64,000 nucleotides of DNA, from positions 930,001 to 994,000 of the forward strand of contig NZ_PDFK01000001.1 in NCBI RefSeq assembly GCF_002845985.1. Reading direction: 5' to 3'. This DNA is from Lysinibacillus fusiformis. GTDB lineage: Bacteria > Bacillota > Bacilli > Bacillales_A > Planococcaceae. The notes beneath the pieces were generated by a model, which saw nothing but the letters and a program-made list of their open reading frames with translations, was not told where the DNA came from and made no database searches. Below are positions 9,726 through 20,711 of the stretch, in pieces. The translations under genes and the position numbers were made by a program. Numbering within the stretch: position 1 is the stretch's first letter; every line of letters starts with the position of its first letter.

Positions 9726-10313
9726 TTAATCTAGTGCATCTACATAATCATTTAACATATCTACATCCATTGGTCCTCTGATGGCGCGTTGGATATAGCC
9801 ATTGGAATCAATAAAATAAGTGGTTGGAATGGTGATGATTTGATAATCTAAGCCAGCGTCATTGTCTGGGTCCAATAAAATGGGGAATGTTAGCTCAAAG
9901 CTATCTCTAAATGTCATCACTGTGTCTACTTTGGCATCGGCAGTCACATCCCGTTCTGCACTTGTTAAATTGACAGCTATAATTTCAACGTTTTTCTCTT
10001 TAGCATACTCATCGTAGAAGCTTTGCATATGCGGCATTTCCGCCTTACAAGGTGGGCACCATGTCGCCCAGAAATTTAGTACAACCTTTTTTCCACGCAA
10101 ATCACTTAATGTGATATCTTCTCCGTCTAAGCTTGTTAAGGTGAAATCAGGCGGTATATCCCCTTTTTTCAAGCCCGTTTCTAGCTCCTCCATATCCTTA
10201 CCAAGAGCAGACTTTTCAATAGCACGTTCTTCGTTAATTTGTTGTCTCACATATGTACCAATCATCGCAATCACTAATAGCACAACGATCAGTAGCCCAA
10301 TATTTTTTTTCAT
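9726..10313 (-). CDS. Membrane-anchored TlpA/ResA-like thiol-disulfide oxidoreductase
   Basis: 195 residues: one N-terminal membrane anchor (about 5–22), then a TlpA-like thioredoxin fold ([11 protein letters not shown] at 54–64) with the active site WCPPC at 85–89 and the cis-proline region in [11 protein letters not shown]. Such proteins reduce or oxidise cysteines outside the membrane, for example during cytochrome c maturation or spore coat assembly. No ccdA or ResBC gene is nearby, so the substrate is unknown. Its start overlaps the stop of the upstream membrane gene by four bases, so the two are likely co-translated. Confidence 0.9.
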   Translation of the reverse strand: MKKNIGLLIVVLLVIAMIGTYVRQQINEERAIEKSALGKDMEELETGLKKGDIPPDFTLTSLDGEDITLSDLRGKKVVLNFWATWCPPCKAEMPHMQSFYDEYAKEKNVEIIAVNLTSAERDVTADAKVDTVMTFRDSFELTFPILLDPDNDAGLDYQIITIPTTYFIDSNGYIQRAIRGPMDVDMLNDYVDALD

Positions 10314-10942
10314 TCTTTACCTCCCACATTGATTCGTTCATATTGAATGGCTAATCCCAAACAAAGTAGTACTACACTCACACCCACAGTTGTTTGCCAT
10401 ATACCAAGGGTTTGGAAGAGAGCTACGATCAAATAGCCAACTGTATACAATAATAAAGCTTGTTTCATCGCTGCTAGTTTCCATAATATGATGATGGTTA
10501 ATACACTTAGCACAACTAATGTAATGATTTCACTCGATGTAGTGTTGTCATTGAGTAGCACGACAATCATTTGGTAAATAGATTGCGTTAAAATAATAGC
10601 CCAGCTACAAGGGATAATATCTTGTTTTTCAAACTGAAGATTGTGCCGCTTTCTCCATATTTGTAAGGACACTACGATGACACCGAGATAAACACCTATT
10701 GTACCGCCATTGAAATAAAGTAATGACATTGGATTATTCACAACAGCTTTGAAATCAGTCACAAGTAGGCTTAGTTTCCAAACAATGAGAAATGTAAAAA
10801 TCGCATCAGCATATACTTCAGACCATTTTTTTGAAAATTGCACGCGTAATATGAGCCACACTATAAAAAATGTAATGAGTAAAGCCACTGCAGTAGCTGG
10901 TAAAGTTAGTGCTCGAATCGAGTACCACTCTGTATTAATCAC
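10310..10942 (-). CDS. Polytopic membrane protein of unknown function, coupled to the thioredoxin gene
   Basis: About 210 residues with six or seven hydrophobic helices. I do not recognise the family. I place the start at the GTG at 10942 (INTEWYS), ten bases after a perfect GGAGGAGG; the longer frame from 10978 has that ribosome site inside its coding part. The protein has very few cysteines (one, in IIPCSWA), so it is not an obvious CcdA-type electron carrier. Four-base overlap with the ResA-like gene suggests a membrane partner for it. That role is inferred from position only. Confidence 0.75.
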   Translation of the reverse strand: MINTEWYSIRALTLPATAVALLITFFIVWLILRVQFSKKWSEVYADAIFTFLIVWKLSLLVTDFKAVVNNPMSLLYFNGGTIGVYLGVIVVSLQIWRKRHNLQFEKQDIIPCSWAIILTQSIYQMIVVLLNDNTTSSEIITLVVLSVLTIIILWKLAAMKQALLLYTVGYLIVALFQTLGIWQTTVGVSVVLLCLGLAIQYERINVGGKE

Positions 10943-11155
10943 TCCAACAAATCCTCCTCCGAAAGTTAGATACAGCATAGCATAGAACCCTTTTAAAATA
11001 AGAATATTTCACACTGTGTTCAGAAAATCTTCAGAAATTAACATCTGTTAAAAATACCCCACTATGTATATATTCATCATAACATTAAATAGAATCGTAT
11101 AATAGCCGTTACTCATAGAGGAGGGAGTTCTTATCTTCTAAAGATATAGATGAAA

Positions 11156-11194
11156 TAAAAAAAGCTATACACTAGAATTCTCTAATGTATAGCT
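11156..11194 (-). terminator. Terminator after the M23 hydrolase gene
   Basis: 14-bp stem with a mismatch (11163–11176 with 11181–11194, core AGCTATACA). On the minus strand a run of seven T follows. The 260-bp gap from 10943 to 11202 shows nothing else beyond AT-rich sequence. Confidence 0.82.
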
Positions 11195-11202
11195 GTTCTA
11201 TT

Positions 11203-12510
11203 TTACAATGGAATATATTTTAGTGGGTTTACACTGCCCACAGCTTGTCCTCGCCAAGGACCAATATGCACTTCAAAGTGTAAGTGAGGGCCAGTAGAGC
11301 GACCTGTACTACCCATTGCTGCAATTTGCTGACCTTGTGTTACTTCTTGTCCTACACTAACATTAAATGCACTTAAATGGGCATAAACTGTTGTATAAAT
11401 TTGTCCATCAACTGAGTGCGTTAAAATGACAACATTACCATAAGAACTAAGTGGTGCTGCATAAGAAACTACACCATCCGCCGCTGCCCAAATCGGTGTT
11501 CCTGTTGCATTTGCAAGGTCCACACCGTAATGGAATTCAGGGCCAGCTCCAATATTACGCCAGCCATAAGGTGATGTTAGGCGGCCGTTCGTTGGTTTAA
11601 TCCAAGTACCATTTGATTGAGGCGCGTTCACAGTACCACCTGATGAACCACCACCATTGTTGGCTGCTGCAGCCGCTGCCGCCGCAGCAGCTGCTTTACG
11701 TTTTGCTTCTTGTTGGCGAGCAATTTCAGCTAAACGTTTTTGCTCAGCAATGATTTGATCTTGTAATTCTTGGCTTACTTCTAATGCTTCTGAGTACTCT
11801 TTTTCAAGTAATACTTTTTCAGATTTGAGCTTTTCTTGCTCTTTTTCTAATTGGTCAACTAGTTTATTTTTCTCAGCTTTTTGGCTATCTAAAGATGCCT
11901 TTAATCGTTCAAGCTCATCTTTCTTGCCTTCCAATTTTTGACGTTTTTCTTCTACACTTTGCTTTTGCTCTTCTAACTGTTGTTTATCATCTTTTTGATC
12001 TTGAATAATTTGACGATCCGCTTCTAATAGTGCATTAACTGCAGAGAAGCGATCAATGAAATCTACAAAGCTATTAGATCCAAGCAAAACATCTAAATAG
12101 CTTACCGAGCCACCAGCTTGAATCGCACGTGCACGTTCTTGTAATAATAAATCTCGCTCTTCAATTTTATGCAGAAGTTCTTTAATGGAAGCTTCTAATT
12201 TTTTTATTTCTTCATTTGTTGTATGAATATCTGCTTGAACATTTTTAATATTACTATTGGTTTTGTCGATTTCAGCGTTCAATGCTTGAATTTGATCTAA
12301 GATTTTTTGTTGCTTTTCTTGATTAGCCGTGATGGCATTTGACTTATTACTAATGGATGAATTTAAATCATATTTCTTTGTTTCAATTTGTTTCTTTTCT
12401 TCTTTTAAATCCGATAAACTTGTTGCATATGCTGATGGAGTTTGGATAAAAAGAAATAGAGCAGATGCTGCTGCAAGTGTTTTCAATGTTTTTTTCGCCT
12501 TACTTTTCAC
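11203..12510 (-). CDS. Secreted coiled-coil M23 (LytM) peptidoglycan hydrolase, EnvC/PcsB-like layout
   Basis: About 435 residues: a signal peptide ending near PSAYA, a long coiled coil (roughly residues 30–275), an alanine-rich linker, then an M23 endopeptidase domain with zinc ligands in HYGVDLA and HLHFEVH. I use the GTG at 12510, eight bases after AAGGGGAG; the longer frame from 12549 has no clear ribosome site. It follows ftsX by about 50 bp in the same direction. In other Firmicutes FtsEX activates a coiled-coil wall hydrolase (CwlO or PcsB) from outside the membrane, so this protein is the likely FtsEX client here. Confidence 0.9.
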   Translation of the reverse strand: MKSKAKKTLKTLAAASALFLFIQTPSAYATSLSDLKEEKKQIETKKYDLNSSISNKSNAITANQEKQQKILDQIQALNAEIDKTNSNIKNVQADIHTTNEEIKKLEASIKELLHKIEERDLLLQERARAIQAGGSVSYLDVLLGSNSFVDFIDRFSAVNALLEADRQIIQDQKDDKQQLEEQKQSVEEKRQKLEGKKDELERLKASLDSQKAEKNKLVDQLEKEQEKLKSEKVLLEKEYSEALEVSQELQDQIIAEQKRLAEIARQQEAKRKAAAAAAAAAAANNGGGSSGGTVNAPQSNGTWIKPTNGRLTSPYGWRNIGAGPEFHYGVDLANATGTPIWAAADGVVSYAAPLSSYGNVVILTHSVDGQIYTTVYAHLSAFNVSVGQEVTQGQQIAAMGSTGRSTGPHLHFEVHIGPWRGQAVGSVNPLKYIPL

Positions 12511-12564
12511 CGATTGAACTCCCCTTCGACTATTCTTTTTCTTCTTCACAAATATCCGTTGTGA

Positions 12565-13449
12565 CTAAATTTTTAAAAACTTACGCACTGACATAAAGCT
12601 TCCCCAAACACCGATAAGCACGCCAATGAGTAACAGGAGACCGCTCACCTGATACACAAGTGGAGAAAAATCAAGTAATTGAATTAGCTCACCTTGTAAA
12701 CGTGGTGCAATAATTTTATATACATTGTGGTAAAGGGTTGTGACAACCGCAATCGGAATAATCGAACCTAAAATTCCGAGCCACATACCTTCCAATAGGA
12801 ATGGGATACGTACGAATGAATTCGTAGCCCCTACAAGTTTCATAATTTCAATTTCATCTCTACGAGCAATAATAGTAATACGAATTGTATTCGAAATTAA
12901 GAAAATCGCCGTGAATAATAACCCTAAAATAAGTACGATGCCTACATTACGACTAATATTTAAGAAGTTAAATAGTTTTTCAACTTTTCCTTCGCCATAC
13001 ATAACGTCATACGTATACTCATATTTATCTATCGCTTTTGCAATTTTAGCTGTTTGCTGGGGATCAGCAGCTTTTACATAGATTACATTACGTAAAGGGT
13101 TGCTTTGTTCAAATAGCTTAAAATCATCACCAAAATCTTTTACTAACTTAGTTAACTCATCTTCCTTAGTGGAATAGGTCATCTCTGACACACCAGGCAA
13201 TTTTTTGACTTTTTCGACGAGTGCTTTTTCTGCAGCTTCATCTGCTGTCTCATCAATTAAAACTTTAATCTCAACATCGTTTTCTAAATCAGTCGCTACT
13301 TTATTTAAATTCATCATAATAAGCGCAAAAACGCCTACTAGTATAAGCGTAACTGTTACGGCACTGACAGACGCAATGGTCATCCAGCTATTTCGGCCAA
13401 GTGATTTCACACTTTCCCGGAAGTGGCGCTTTACTGTATTAAATTTCAT
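12565..13449 (-). CDS. ftsX: FtsX, cell-division ABC transporter-like permease
   Basis: 294 residues in the FtsX layout: one N-terminal membrane helix (about 22–45), an extracellular domain (VEIKVLIDE to VEKLFNFLN), then three C-terminal helices. FtsX pairs with the FtsE ATPase and transmits ATP hydrolysis to wall hydrolases outside the cell. The start is the ATG at 13449, nine bases after GGAGGTG; it overlaps the ftsE stop by eleven bases. A longer frame to 13482 would lie further inside ftsE and lacks such a site. Confidence 0.95.
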   Translation of the reverse strand: MKFNTVKRHFRESVKSLGRNSWMTIASVSAVTVTLILVGVFALIMMNLNKVATDLENDVEIKVLIDETADEAAEKALVEKVKKLPGVSEMTYSTKEDELTKLVKDFGDDFKLFEQSNPLRNVIYVKAADPQQTAKIAKAIDKYEYTYDVMYGEGKVEKLFNFLNISRNVGIVLILGLLFTAIFLISNTIRITIIARRDEIEIMKLVGATNSFVRIPFLLEGMWLGILGSIIPIAVVTTLYHNVYKIIAPRLQGELIQLLDFSPLVYQVSGLLLLIGVLIGVWGSFMSVRKFLKI

Positions 13450-14125
13450 AGCCGTATTCACCTCCGTGTTCATCACGGACAATTAAACCGCCTTCAATTG
13501 CGATAACACGACGACGAATCGTATTGACAATTTCACGGTTATGGGTCGCCATCACAATGGTTGTCCCTCGAGCATTAATTTCCTCAAATAAATTCATGAT
13601 TTCCCACGATGTTTCAGGATCGAGGTTCCCTGTTGGTTCATCTGCAATCACCACTTTAGGAACATTGACGATTGAGCGTGCAATCGACACTCGTTGCTGT
13701 TCCCCACCTGAAAGCTCATTCGGGAACATTCTTGCTTTATGCTTTAATCCCACCAGTTCTAATACTTCCATCACACGACGTCGGATTTCATCTGGATTTT
13801 CCTCAATTACTTCAAGTGCAAATGCTACATTCTCATAAACATTCAAACGAGGTAGTAATTTGAAATCCTGGAAAACTACGCCAAGTTGACGGCGCAAAAA
13901 AGGGACCTTCTTATTTTTTAATGTTGCTAAATCAATACCATTGACTATAATTTGCCCTGATGTTGCCTTTTCTTCACGATACATCAATTTAATAAATGTA
14001 GATTTACCTGCTCCACTTGGACCAACTACATACACAAATTCGCCTTGCTTTATATTAACGGAAATACCATTTGTCGCAACTACACCGTTTGGGTACTTCT
14101 TTGTCACATTTTTCATTTCTATCAT
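13439..14125 (-). CDS. ftsE: FtsE, cell-division ABC ATPase
   Basis: 228 residues, the usual size. Walker A is GPSGAGKS at 35–42, the signature is LSGGEQQR, and Walker B is VVIADEPTGNLD. FtsE energises FtsX to control septal and lateral wall hydrolysis. The ATG at 14125 (MIEMKNV) is preceded by AGGTGG at seven bases; the longer frame from 14149 is not supported. It heads the ftsE-ftsX-hydrolase set. Confidence 0.96.
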   Translation of the reverse strand: MIEMKNVTKKYPNGVVATNGISVNIKQGEFVYVVGPSGAGKSTFIKLMYREEKATSGQIIVNGIDLATLKNKKVPFLRRQLGVVFQDFKLLPRLNVYENVAFALEVIEENPDEIRRRVMEVLELVGLKHKARMFPNELSGGEQQRVSIARSIVNVPKVVIADEPTGNLDPETSWEIMNLFEEINARGTTIVMATHNREIVNTIRRRVIAIEGGLIVRDEHGGEYGYEI

Positions 14126-14210
14126 GATTAAACCACCTAAAACTCTCATCTATGTAAGAGGTATTTCTTTTACTATTATAGCACTCTATTTCTGTTTTTT
14201 TATTACAGTT

Positions 14211-14339
14211 TCATTTCAATACGTGCCAGTTCCTTCTATTTCGTTCTTTCATTGCCATTATCATTAAAAAAATGACAAAAATAAAAACAGCAATCGACGA
14301 TAAACCAAGTCGAATACTGTTTGAAATCGCAAGAAGCAT
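14211..14339 (-). CDS. Possible 42-residue single-pass membrane protein
   Basis: A small open frame, ATG at 14339 to TGA at 14211, reads MLLAISNSIRLGLSSI, then a strongly hydrophobic stretch (AVFIFVIFLMIMAM), then a basic tail (KERNRRNWHVLK). This is the classic shape of a small bacterial membrane protein. It fills the otherwise empty 242-bp gap between ftsE and the yvlB-like gene, on the same strand. Against it, no ribosome site precedes the ATG, a stop codon precedes it directly, and its first codon lies in a hairpin (AAGCATTCA at 14335–14343 with TGAATGCTT at 14353–14361). Confidence 0.35.
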   Translation of the reverse strand: MLLAISNSIRLGLSSIAVFIFVIFLMIMAMKERNRRNWHVLK

Positions 14340-14367
14340 TCAAGCTTTCGCCTGAATGCTTCCCATG

Positions 14368-15558
14368 TTACATTTGTTGTTCGTCCGTTGTTGTGTAGCG
14401 CACTAAAACGGCGCCAGTTTTCGATTCGCCTTCGATAAATAAGCGATTTGCACTTTCAACTTCTTTATCAAAGCGTACTACTTTGGATAGGAATTGGTCC
14501 TGTGACTCCATTTTAGAAACATCCTGAATGCCTACATCTACTTTCCCGAAATTCGTCACAACTTTACCACTTAATGAAATGGTACGTGGGACATATATTT
14601 CCACCGCTCCAGCAACTGTTTGAGCTTTTATTTTAGATGAATTTGTGGAACAAGTTGTTACCACTACATGTCCATTGACAGACTTCGCCTCTACCTCATC
14701 CAAAGCACCATCTAAATAGACACGTCCATTCAATGTTTCGGCCTCTAAATCCTTACCACGAACATTCGTTAATTCAATGGAACCATTAGAAGAGTCCACT
14801 TCCGCTTTTCCAAAATTAAACTTAGTGCCTTTAATAGCTCCGTTCAATGTTTTAACTTTTAATTCTTCAAATTCTATATCCTGTAGTGACGCACTACCAT
14901 TCATGAGACGAACAGATAATTTTTCAAGTTTATCCTTAGGTACTTGCACCTTTACATTGACTTGAACAAGCTTTAATTGGCTTAAAATGCGAAGTGAACG
15001 CTCATCCTCTTTTACAACAAATTGCTCTAAAAAGTGATTGCGTGTTTCTTCCTCGCTCTCATTCATCAGCGGTGCTTTCACCTTACAAACTACCTGAATC
15101 GTATCTCCTTCACTGGCTTCCAATGAGAAATTACCATTTGGCAATTCAACAATAACATTGTCTACGTTAGCAGCTGCCACTTCTTCTGTATGTGTAAATT
15201 CAATTTTATCTCCAAATGGAGATGCTACATCAAATTCCTTTACCTTTTTAACAGCGGTATTCATCATATCCATAAAAAGAGAACCGATTTGCGTTAAATC
15301 CTTACGAAAATCTTGCATTTCATCTTGGAAATATTTCATAAAATCATCTTTTTTCTTGTCACCATCTTTTGATTTTTCTTCAAATAGTGACTCTTCTTTT
15401 TCAGTTGAAAAGGATTGCGCCTCTTTTGACACATCATCCATAACATTTTGAGTAGACTTGCCAGGTTGCTCTAATGCTTCTAGTAATGTAATCGCCTCTT
15501 GTGCCGAAATCGTTCCTTTTTCTACAAGTTCTAAAATTCGTTGACGTTCATTTTGCAT
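14368..15558 (-). CDS. yvlB: YvlB-like protein with DUF4097 adhesin-type repeats
   Basis: 396 residues. The N-terminus (MQNERQRILELVEKGTISA) is a SHOCT-like helical segment shared with YvlB and related envelope-stress proteins. A charged acidic linker with many D, E and K follows, then a right-handed beta-helix-like DUF4097 domain with repeated short strands (NGNFSLEAS, NGSASLQD, NGAIKGT, NGSIELT, NGRVYLDG, NGHVVVT). No signal peptide is seen. YvlB lies near uvrA in B. subtilis too. Function is unknown; a role in envelope-stress control is inferred from relatives such as LiaG. GGGAGG precedes the ATG. Confidence 0.82.
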   Translation of the reverse strand: MQNERQRILELVEKGTISAQEAITLLEALEQPGKSTQNVMDDVSKEAQSFSTEKEESLFEEKSKDGDKKKDDFMKYFQDEMQDFRKDLTQIGSLFMDMMNTAVKKVKEFDVASPFGDKIEFTHTEEVAAANVDNVIVELPNGNFSLEASEGDTIQVVCKVKAPLMNESEEETRNHFLEQFVVKEDERSLRILSQLKLVQVNVKVQVPKDKLEKLSVRLMNGSASLQDIEFEELKVKTLNGAIKGTKFNFGKAEVDSSNGSIELTNVRGKDLEAETLNGRVYLDGALDEVEAKSVNGHVVVTTCSTNSSKIKAQTVAGAVEIYVPRTISLSGKVVTNFGKVDVGIQDVSKMESQDQFLSKVVRFDKEVESANRLFIEGESKTGAVLVRYTTTDEQQM

Positions 15559-15646
15559 AAATAAATAGCCTCCCTCAGTTCGTTATACTATTTATACGAT
15601 TCATCATATGAAAAGTTTCACTGCAAAATTGAATAAATTGGGTCTG

Positions 15647-18514
15647 TTAAGATTGAGACGCTTCTACTAGCAATGCATCCATTCGCAGACGATCACGTTC
15701 CAGGATAGGTTTTAAGTATTTCCCTGTGTAAGAGCCAGCGACTTTTACTACCTCTTCTGGTGTACCTGTTGCAACGATAGTGCCACCTTTATCTCCACCT
15801 TCTGGCCCTAAGTCGATGATATAATCAGCGGTTTTAATAACGTCTAAATTATGCTCAATGACTAATACAGAGTCCCCATTTTCAACAAGCCGCTGCAACA
15901 CGACTAGCAATCGAGCAATATCATCGGCATGTAAACCTGTCGTTGGCTCATCCAAAATATAGAAGGATTTCCCTGTAGATCGTCGGTGTAACTCAGAGGC
16001 TAGCTTTACGCGCTGTGCCTCACCACCCGATAAAGTGGTAGCTGGTTGTCCCAATTTCATATAGCCCAAGCCCACATCGACAATTGTTTGTAGTTTACGC
16101 TGGATTTTAGGAATATTTTCAAAGAACACTACTGCATTTTCAATCGTCATATCAAGTATATCTGCAATACTCTTATCTTTATACTTCACTTCAAGTGTTT
16201 CACGATTATAACGTTTGCCATGACATACCTCACATGGAACATAAACATCTGGAAGGAAGTGCATTTCGATTTTAATAATGCCATCTCCTCGACATGCTTC
16301 ACAGCGTCCACCTTTCACATTAAAGCTAAAGCGACCTTTTTTATAGCCTCGTACCTTTGCTTCATTTGTTGCCGCAAAAACATCACGAATATCATCAAAG
16401 ACACCTGTATACGTTGCTGGGTTTGAACGAGGCGTACGACCAATTGGTGATTGGTCAATATCGATTACTTTTTCAAGCTCATCAAGGCCCGTCACTTCTT
16501 TATGTTCTCCAGGCTTAACCTTTGAACGATTCAGCTTCTGTGCCAATGATTTATATAAAATTTCATTTATCAGTGTCGATTTCCCAGAGCCTGACACACC
16601 TGTCACCGCTACAAATAAACCCAGTGGCACATCCACTTTGACGTTACGTAAATTATTTTCCTTAGCACCTTTAATGGACAGCTTACGACCATTTGGTTGA
16701 CGTCTTTCCACTGGTAATGGAATGAATTTTTTACCACTTAAATATTGCCCTGTTAGAGAGTTTTCATTCTTCATAACTTCCTGTGGTGTGCCTGCTGCCA
16801 CAATTTGACCGCCATGAACACCTGCTCCAGGTCCCACATCAATAAGATAATCGGCTGCCAACATCGTATCTTCATCATGCTCTACCACAATTAACGTATT
16901 GCCGATATCACGCATATTTTGCAGCGTGTTAATTAAACGATCATTATCACGTTGATGCAAACCAATCGAAGGCTCATCTAAAATATAGAGAACTCCTGTT
17001 AAACGTGAGCCGATTTGTGTAGCGAGCCGAATACGTTGCGCCTCTCCGCCTGATAATGTCCCTGCTGCACGACTCAATGTCAAATAATCTAAACCTACAT
17101 TGACAAGGAAGCCCAATCGTTCTTCAATTTCTCGTAAAACCAGTCGAGCAATTTGCATATCCTTTTCAGTTAAATCCAACTCTTTGAAAAATGTGTCCGC
17201 TTCCTGAATTGAATATTGTGTGACTTCACCAATATGCTTATCTGCTACTTTCACAGCTAACGTCTCAGGCTTTAAACGATAACCTTTACAGGACGGACAT
17301 GGCTGCTGTGCCATATATTTTTCCATTTGTTCACGAACATAATCGGATGTTGTTTCTTTAAAACGGCGTTCCACATTGCGCACAACACCTTCAAATTCAA
17401 TCATTTGGTCTCGCACATTGCCAAACTCATTTTCATAATGGAAGTGAATTTTGTCTTTTCCTGAGCCATATAAAACCTTATCCATCTTTTCCTTTGGTAA
17501 ATCCTTCACAGGCACGTCCATTGGGATATCATAATGATCACACACCGCTTTTAATAATTGTGGATAGTACTGTGAACTAGTCGGTTCCCATGGAGCAATA
17601 GCATGCTCTAACAAGGAACGATCCCAATCTGGAACGACTAAATCTAAATCCACTTCCTGTGTTGAGCCTAAGCCATCGCAGCTTGTGCAAGCACCAAACG
17701 GGCTATTAAATGAAAACATACGAGGCTCTAGCTCGCCTATAGAAAAACCACATATCGGGCAGGCATGATGTTCACTAAATAATAATTCTTCATACTCCAT
17801 CACATCAACAAGTACACGACCATCAGCCAAACGTAAAGCTGTTTCTAAGGAATCACTCAAACGTGAGGCAATACCTTCCTTCATAACAACACGGTCCACT
17901 ACTACTTCAATCGAGTGCTTTTTATTTTTATCAAGATCAATCGCATCATCTAAATCCCGTAATTCCCCATCAATTCGCACACGAACAAACCCTTGCTTTT
18001 TTAAATCCTCTAGCAGTTTAACATGGGTTCCCTTGCGTCCAGAAACCATCGGCGCAAGAAGCTGCATTTTTGTTCTTTCTGGATATGATAATAAACGGTC
18101 TACCATCTGCTCAATCGTTTGGGAAGTGATTTCTATGCCATGATTTGGACAGATCGGTTTACCAATGCGTGCATAAAGTAATCGTAAGTAATCATAGATT
18201 TCCGTTACCGTACCAACCGTAGAACGTGGATTACGACTCGTTGTTTTTTGGTCAATGGAAATAGCAGGCGATAATCCTTCTATTGCATCGACATCTGGCT
18301 TATCCATTTGTCCTAAAAATTGACGGGCATAGGCAGAAAGGGACTCAACATAACGACGTTGGCCCTCCGCATAAATTGTGTCAAATGCTAGAGAAGATTT
18401 TCCTGAGCCTGATAAACCTGTTAATACGACTAATTGGTCACGTGGAATTGTGACATTGATATTTTTTAAATTATGAGCACGTGCACCTTGCACGACAATT
18501 TCAGTATTTTTCAC
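15647..18514 (-). CDS. uvrA: UvrA, excinuclease ABC subunit A
   Basis: 955 residues with two ABC cassettes. The first Walker A is GLSGSGKS and the second GVSGSGKS; both signatures (LSGGEAQR) are present. Zinc-binding cysteine pairs appear in CPICGF/CTSCDG and [15 protein letters not shown]. UvrA scans DNA and delivers UvrB to bulky lesions. The start is GTG, eight bases after AGAAGGGTG. It begins seven bases after the uvrB stop, in the standard uvrBA operon, which is preceded by an SOS box. Confidence 0.98.
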   Translation of the reverse strand: MKNTEIVVQGARAHNLKNINVTIPRDQLVVLTGLSGSGKSSLAFDTIYAEGQRRYVESLSAYARQFLGQMDKPDVDAIEGLSPAISIDQKTTSRNPRSTVGTVTEIYDYLRLLYARIGKPICPNHGIEITSQTIEQMVDRLLSYPERTKMQLLAPMVSGRKGTHVKLLEDLKKQGFVRVRIDGELRDLDDAIDLDKNKKHSIEVVVDRVVMKEGIASRLSDSLETALRLADGRVLVDVMEYEELLFSEHHACPICGFSIGELEPRMFSFNSPFGACTSCDGLGSTQEVDLDLVVPDWDRSLLEHAIAPWEPTSSQYYPQLLKAVCDHYDIPMDVPVKDLPKEKMDKVLYGSGKDKIHFHYENEFGNVRDQMIEFEGVVRNVERRFKETTSDYVREQMEKYMAQQPCPSCKGYRLKPETLAVKVADKHIGEVTQYSIQEADTFFKELDLTEKDMQIARLVLREIEERLGFLVNVGLDYLTLSRAAGTLSGGEAQRIRLATQIGSRLTGVLYILDEPSIGLHQRDNDRLINTLQNMRDIGNTLIVVEHDEDTMLAADYLIDVGPGAGVHGGQIVAAGTPQEVMKNENSLTGQYLSGKKFIPLPVERRQPNGRKLSIKGAKENNLRNVKVDVPLGLFVAVTGVSGSGKSTLINEILYKSLAQKLNRSKVKPGEHKEVTGLDELEKVIDIDQSPIGRTPRSNPATYTGVFDDIRDVFAATNEAKVRGYKKGRFSFNVKGGRCEACRGDGIIKIEMHFLPDVYVPCEVCHGKRYNRETLEVKYKDKSIADILDMTIENAVVFFENIPKIQRKLQTIVDVGLGYMKLGQPATTLSGGEAQRVKLASELHRRSTGKSFYILDEPTTGLHADDIARLLVVLQRLVENGDSVLVIEHNLDVIKTADYIIDLGPEGGDKGGTIVATGTPEEVVKVAGSYTGKYLKPILERDRLRMDALLVEASQS

Positions 18515-18521
18515 AAGTCAT

Positions 18522-20501
18522 TCACCCTTCTACCTTCAATTCAAATATTGTATCTCGCAACTCAGCCGCACGTTCAAAATCAAGCGCTTTTGCTGCTTCC
18601 TTCATTTCGACCTCTAAGGAAGCCAAAAGCTGTTCTCTTTCCGCCTTTGTCAGCTTTTTGCCTTTCGTAGCCTTTGTCACATAGGATTCTTCTTCTTCTG
18701 CCACTTGTGTCGCACGAATTACATCTGGGATTTTCTTGATAATGGTTTGAGGCGTTATGCCATGCTCCTCGTTGTAAGCCATTTGCAATGCACGACGACG
18801 TTGTGTTTCATCAATTGCCTTTTTCATCGAATCTGTTACATGGTCCGCATACATAATGACATGACCATTTGCATTACGTGCAGCACGACCAATCGTTTGA
18901 ATTAATGAACGTTCCGAACGTAAAAATCCTTCTTTATCAGCATCAAGAATCGCTACAAGTGACACCTCAGGAATATCAAGCCCTTCACGCAAGAGATTAA
19001 TACCGATGAGTACATCGTACGTTCCTTTACGTAGCTCACGAATAATCTCAATACGTTCTAGCGTTTTAATTTCGGAATGTAGGTACTCGACCTTTAAGCC
19101 CATTTCTTTCAAGTAAGCCGTTAAATCTTCTGACATTTTCTTCGTTAATGTTGTCACTAAAACCCGTTCATTTTGGGCAATTCGATCTTGAATTTCATCA
19201 ATTAAATTATCGATTTGCCCTTCAATAGGTCGCACTTCAATTAACGGATCCAATAATCCAGTAGGTCGAATAATTTGCTCAACCATTTCCGGCGTATGCT
19301 CCAGCTCATAAGGGCCTGGTGTGGCTGATACATAAATGGCCTGATGCACTCGGTTTTCGTATTCTTCAAAACGTAGTGGACGGTTATCAAGTGCTGATGG
19401 CAAACGGAAACCATGTTCTACGAGTACACCTTTACGAGCTTGGTCACCATTATACATACCACGAACCTGAGGAAGTGTTACGTGACTTTCATCTACTACA
19501 AGCAAAAAGTCATCTGGGAAGTAATCTAGCAATGTATATGGAGTGGCACCTGCTCCACGCAATGTTAAATGGCGTGAATAGTTTTCAATCCCTGAGCAAA
19601 AGCCCATTTCACGCATCATTTCTAAATCATAACGTGTCCGTTGCTCTAGGCGCTGTGCCTCTAGTAATTTATCCTCTGCACGTAGCAACGCAAGACGTTC
19701 CTCTAATTCTTTTTCAATGTTTTCAATCGCTTTTCGCATTTTCTCTTCTCGTGTAACGAAGTGGGATGCCGGGAATATAGCAACATGCTCTCGATCCGAT
19801 AAAATTTCTCCAGTTAAGGCATCCACCTCTCGAATACGATCGATTTCATCACCGAAAAACTCCACCCGAATACAATGCTCGTCACGTGAGGCTGGGAAAA
19901 TTTCCACTACATCTCCACGTACCCGAAATGTCCCCCGAGTAAAACTGACATCATTACGCTCGTATTGAACATTTACAAGTTTGCGCAGTAGCTGATTACG
20001 TTCAATTTCCATACCTGTGCGAATCGATACAACCATTTCTCGATACTCTTCAGGAGAACCTAAACCATAAATACAGGACACAGATGCAATAATGATGACA
20101 TCATCACGCTCAAATAATGCAGAAGTAGCAGAGTGACGCAGCTTATCAATTTCATCGTTAATGCTGGAATCTTTTTCTATATAGGTATCTGTCTGCGGTA
20201 CATAGGCTTCTGGTTGGTAGTAATCATAGTAGCTGACAAAATATTCAACAGCATTATTCGGGAAGAACTCTTTAAACTCACTATATAACTGGCCAGCTAG
20301 TGTTTTATTATGTGCCATAATGAGTGTTGGTTTTTTAATTTGCTGGATGACATTAGAAATGGTAAACGTTTTACCTGTTCCTGTAGCACCAAGTAATGTT
20401 TGATGACGCTTGCCCGCTTTCACACCCTCCACTAATTCCGCAATTGCCTGTGGCTGATCCCCGTTAGGCTGATATGGCGCTTGTAAATCAAATGTTTGCA
20501 C
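18522..20501 (-). CDS. uvrB: UvrB, excinuclease ABC subunit B
   Basis: 659 residues. Walker A GATGTGKT is near residue 40, the beta-hairpin region has [15 protein letters not shown], helicase motifs include DESHVTLPQ and GRAARN, and a C-terminal UVR motif ([18 protein letters not shown]) contacts UvrC. UvrB verifies damage and recruits UvrC for incision. The start is a GTG (20501) behind GGACGGGG; an ATG three bases upstream is out of frame. Control by LexA is supported by the site at 20575–20588. Confidence 0.97.
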   Translation of the reverse strand: MQTFDLQAPYQPNGDQPQAIAELVEGVKAGKRHQTLLGATGTGKTFTISNVIQQIKKPTLIMAHNKTLAGQLYSEFKEFFPNNAVEYFVSYYDYYQPEAYVPQTDTYIEKDSSINDEIDKLRHSATSALFERDDVIIIASVSCIYGLGSPEEYREMVVSIRTGMEIERNQLLRKLVNVQYERNDVSFTRGTFRVRGDVVEIFPASRDEHCIRVEFFGDEIDRIREVDALTGEILSDREHVAIFPASHFVTREEKMRKAIENIEKELEERLALLRAEDKLLEAQRLEQRTRYDLEMMREMGFCSGIENYSRHLTLRGAGATPYTLLDYFPDDFLLVVDESHVTLPQVRGMYNGDQARKGVLVEHGFRLPSALDNRPLRFEEYENRVHQAIYVSATPGPYELEHTPEMVEQIIRPTGLLDPLIEVRPIEGQIDNLIDEIQDRIAQNERVLVTTLTKKMSEDLTAYLKEMGLKVEYLHSEIKTLERIEIIRELRKGTYDVLIGINLLREGLDIPEVSLVAILDADKEGFLRSERSLIQTIGRAARNANGHVIMYADHVTDSMKKAIDETQRRRALQMAYNEEHGITPQTIIKKIPDVIRATQVAEEEESYVTKATKGKKLTKAEREQLLASLEVEMKEAAKALDFERAAELRDTIFELKVEG

Positions 20502-20574
20502 ACATGTCCCCGTCCTTTCCTTCCAATTTGTACATATATTTTAGCATAGCAATATTAAAATTTCGAACATTTAA

Positions 20575-20588
20575 CGAACGAATGTTTG
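20575..20588. promoter_or_regulatory. LexA (DinR) SOS box upstream of uvrBA
   Basis: CGAACGAATGTTTG matches the Bacillus SOS consensus CGAAC-RNRY-GTTCG at all but one position. It lies 74 bp upstream of the uvrB start. The AT-rich promoter with a TAAAAT-like -10 lies between the box and the gene on the minus strand. Confidence 0.75.
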
Positions 20589-20711
20589 TAAAAAATTTTT
20601 TTATCCCTAAAATTTAAATGAATAACCGTGAAGCGAAGAATACTTATTACTCTCATAATAGCCGCTTCAACACGTTTTCAAGCTTAATCTATTCAATAGA
20701 TTTCGATTCTT

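Noticed and set aside
12740..13486. Plus-strand frames of 93–113 codons across ftsX
   Set aside because: Antisense shadows of ftsX.
19319..19756. 145-codon plus-strand frame
   Set aside because: It lies wholly antisense inside uvrB, has no ribosome site and reads as low-complexity shadow sequence.
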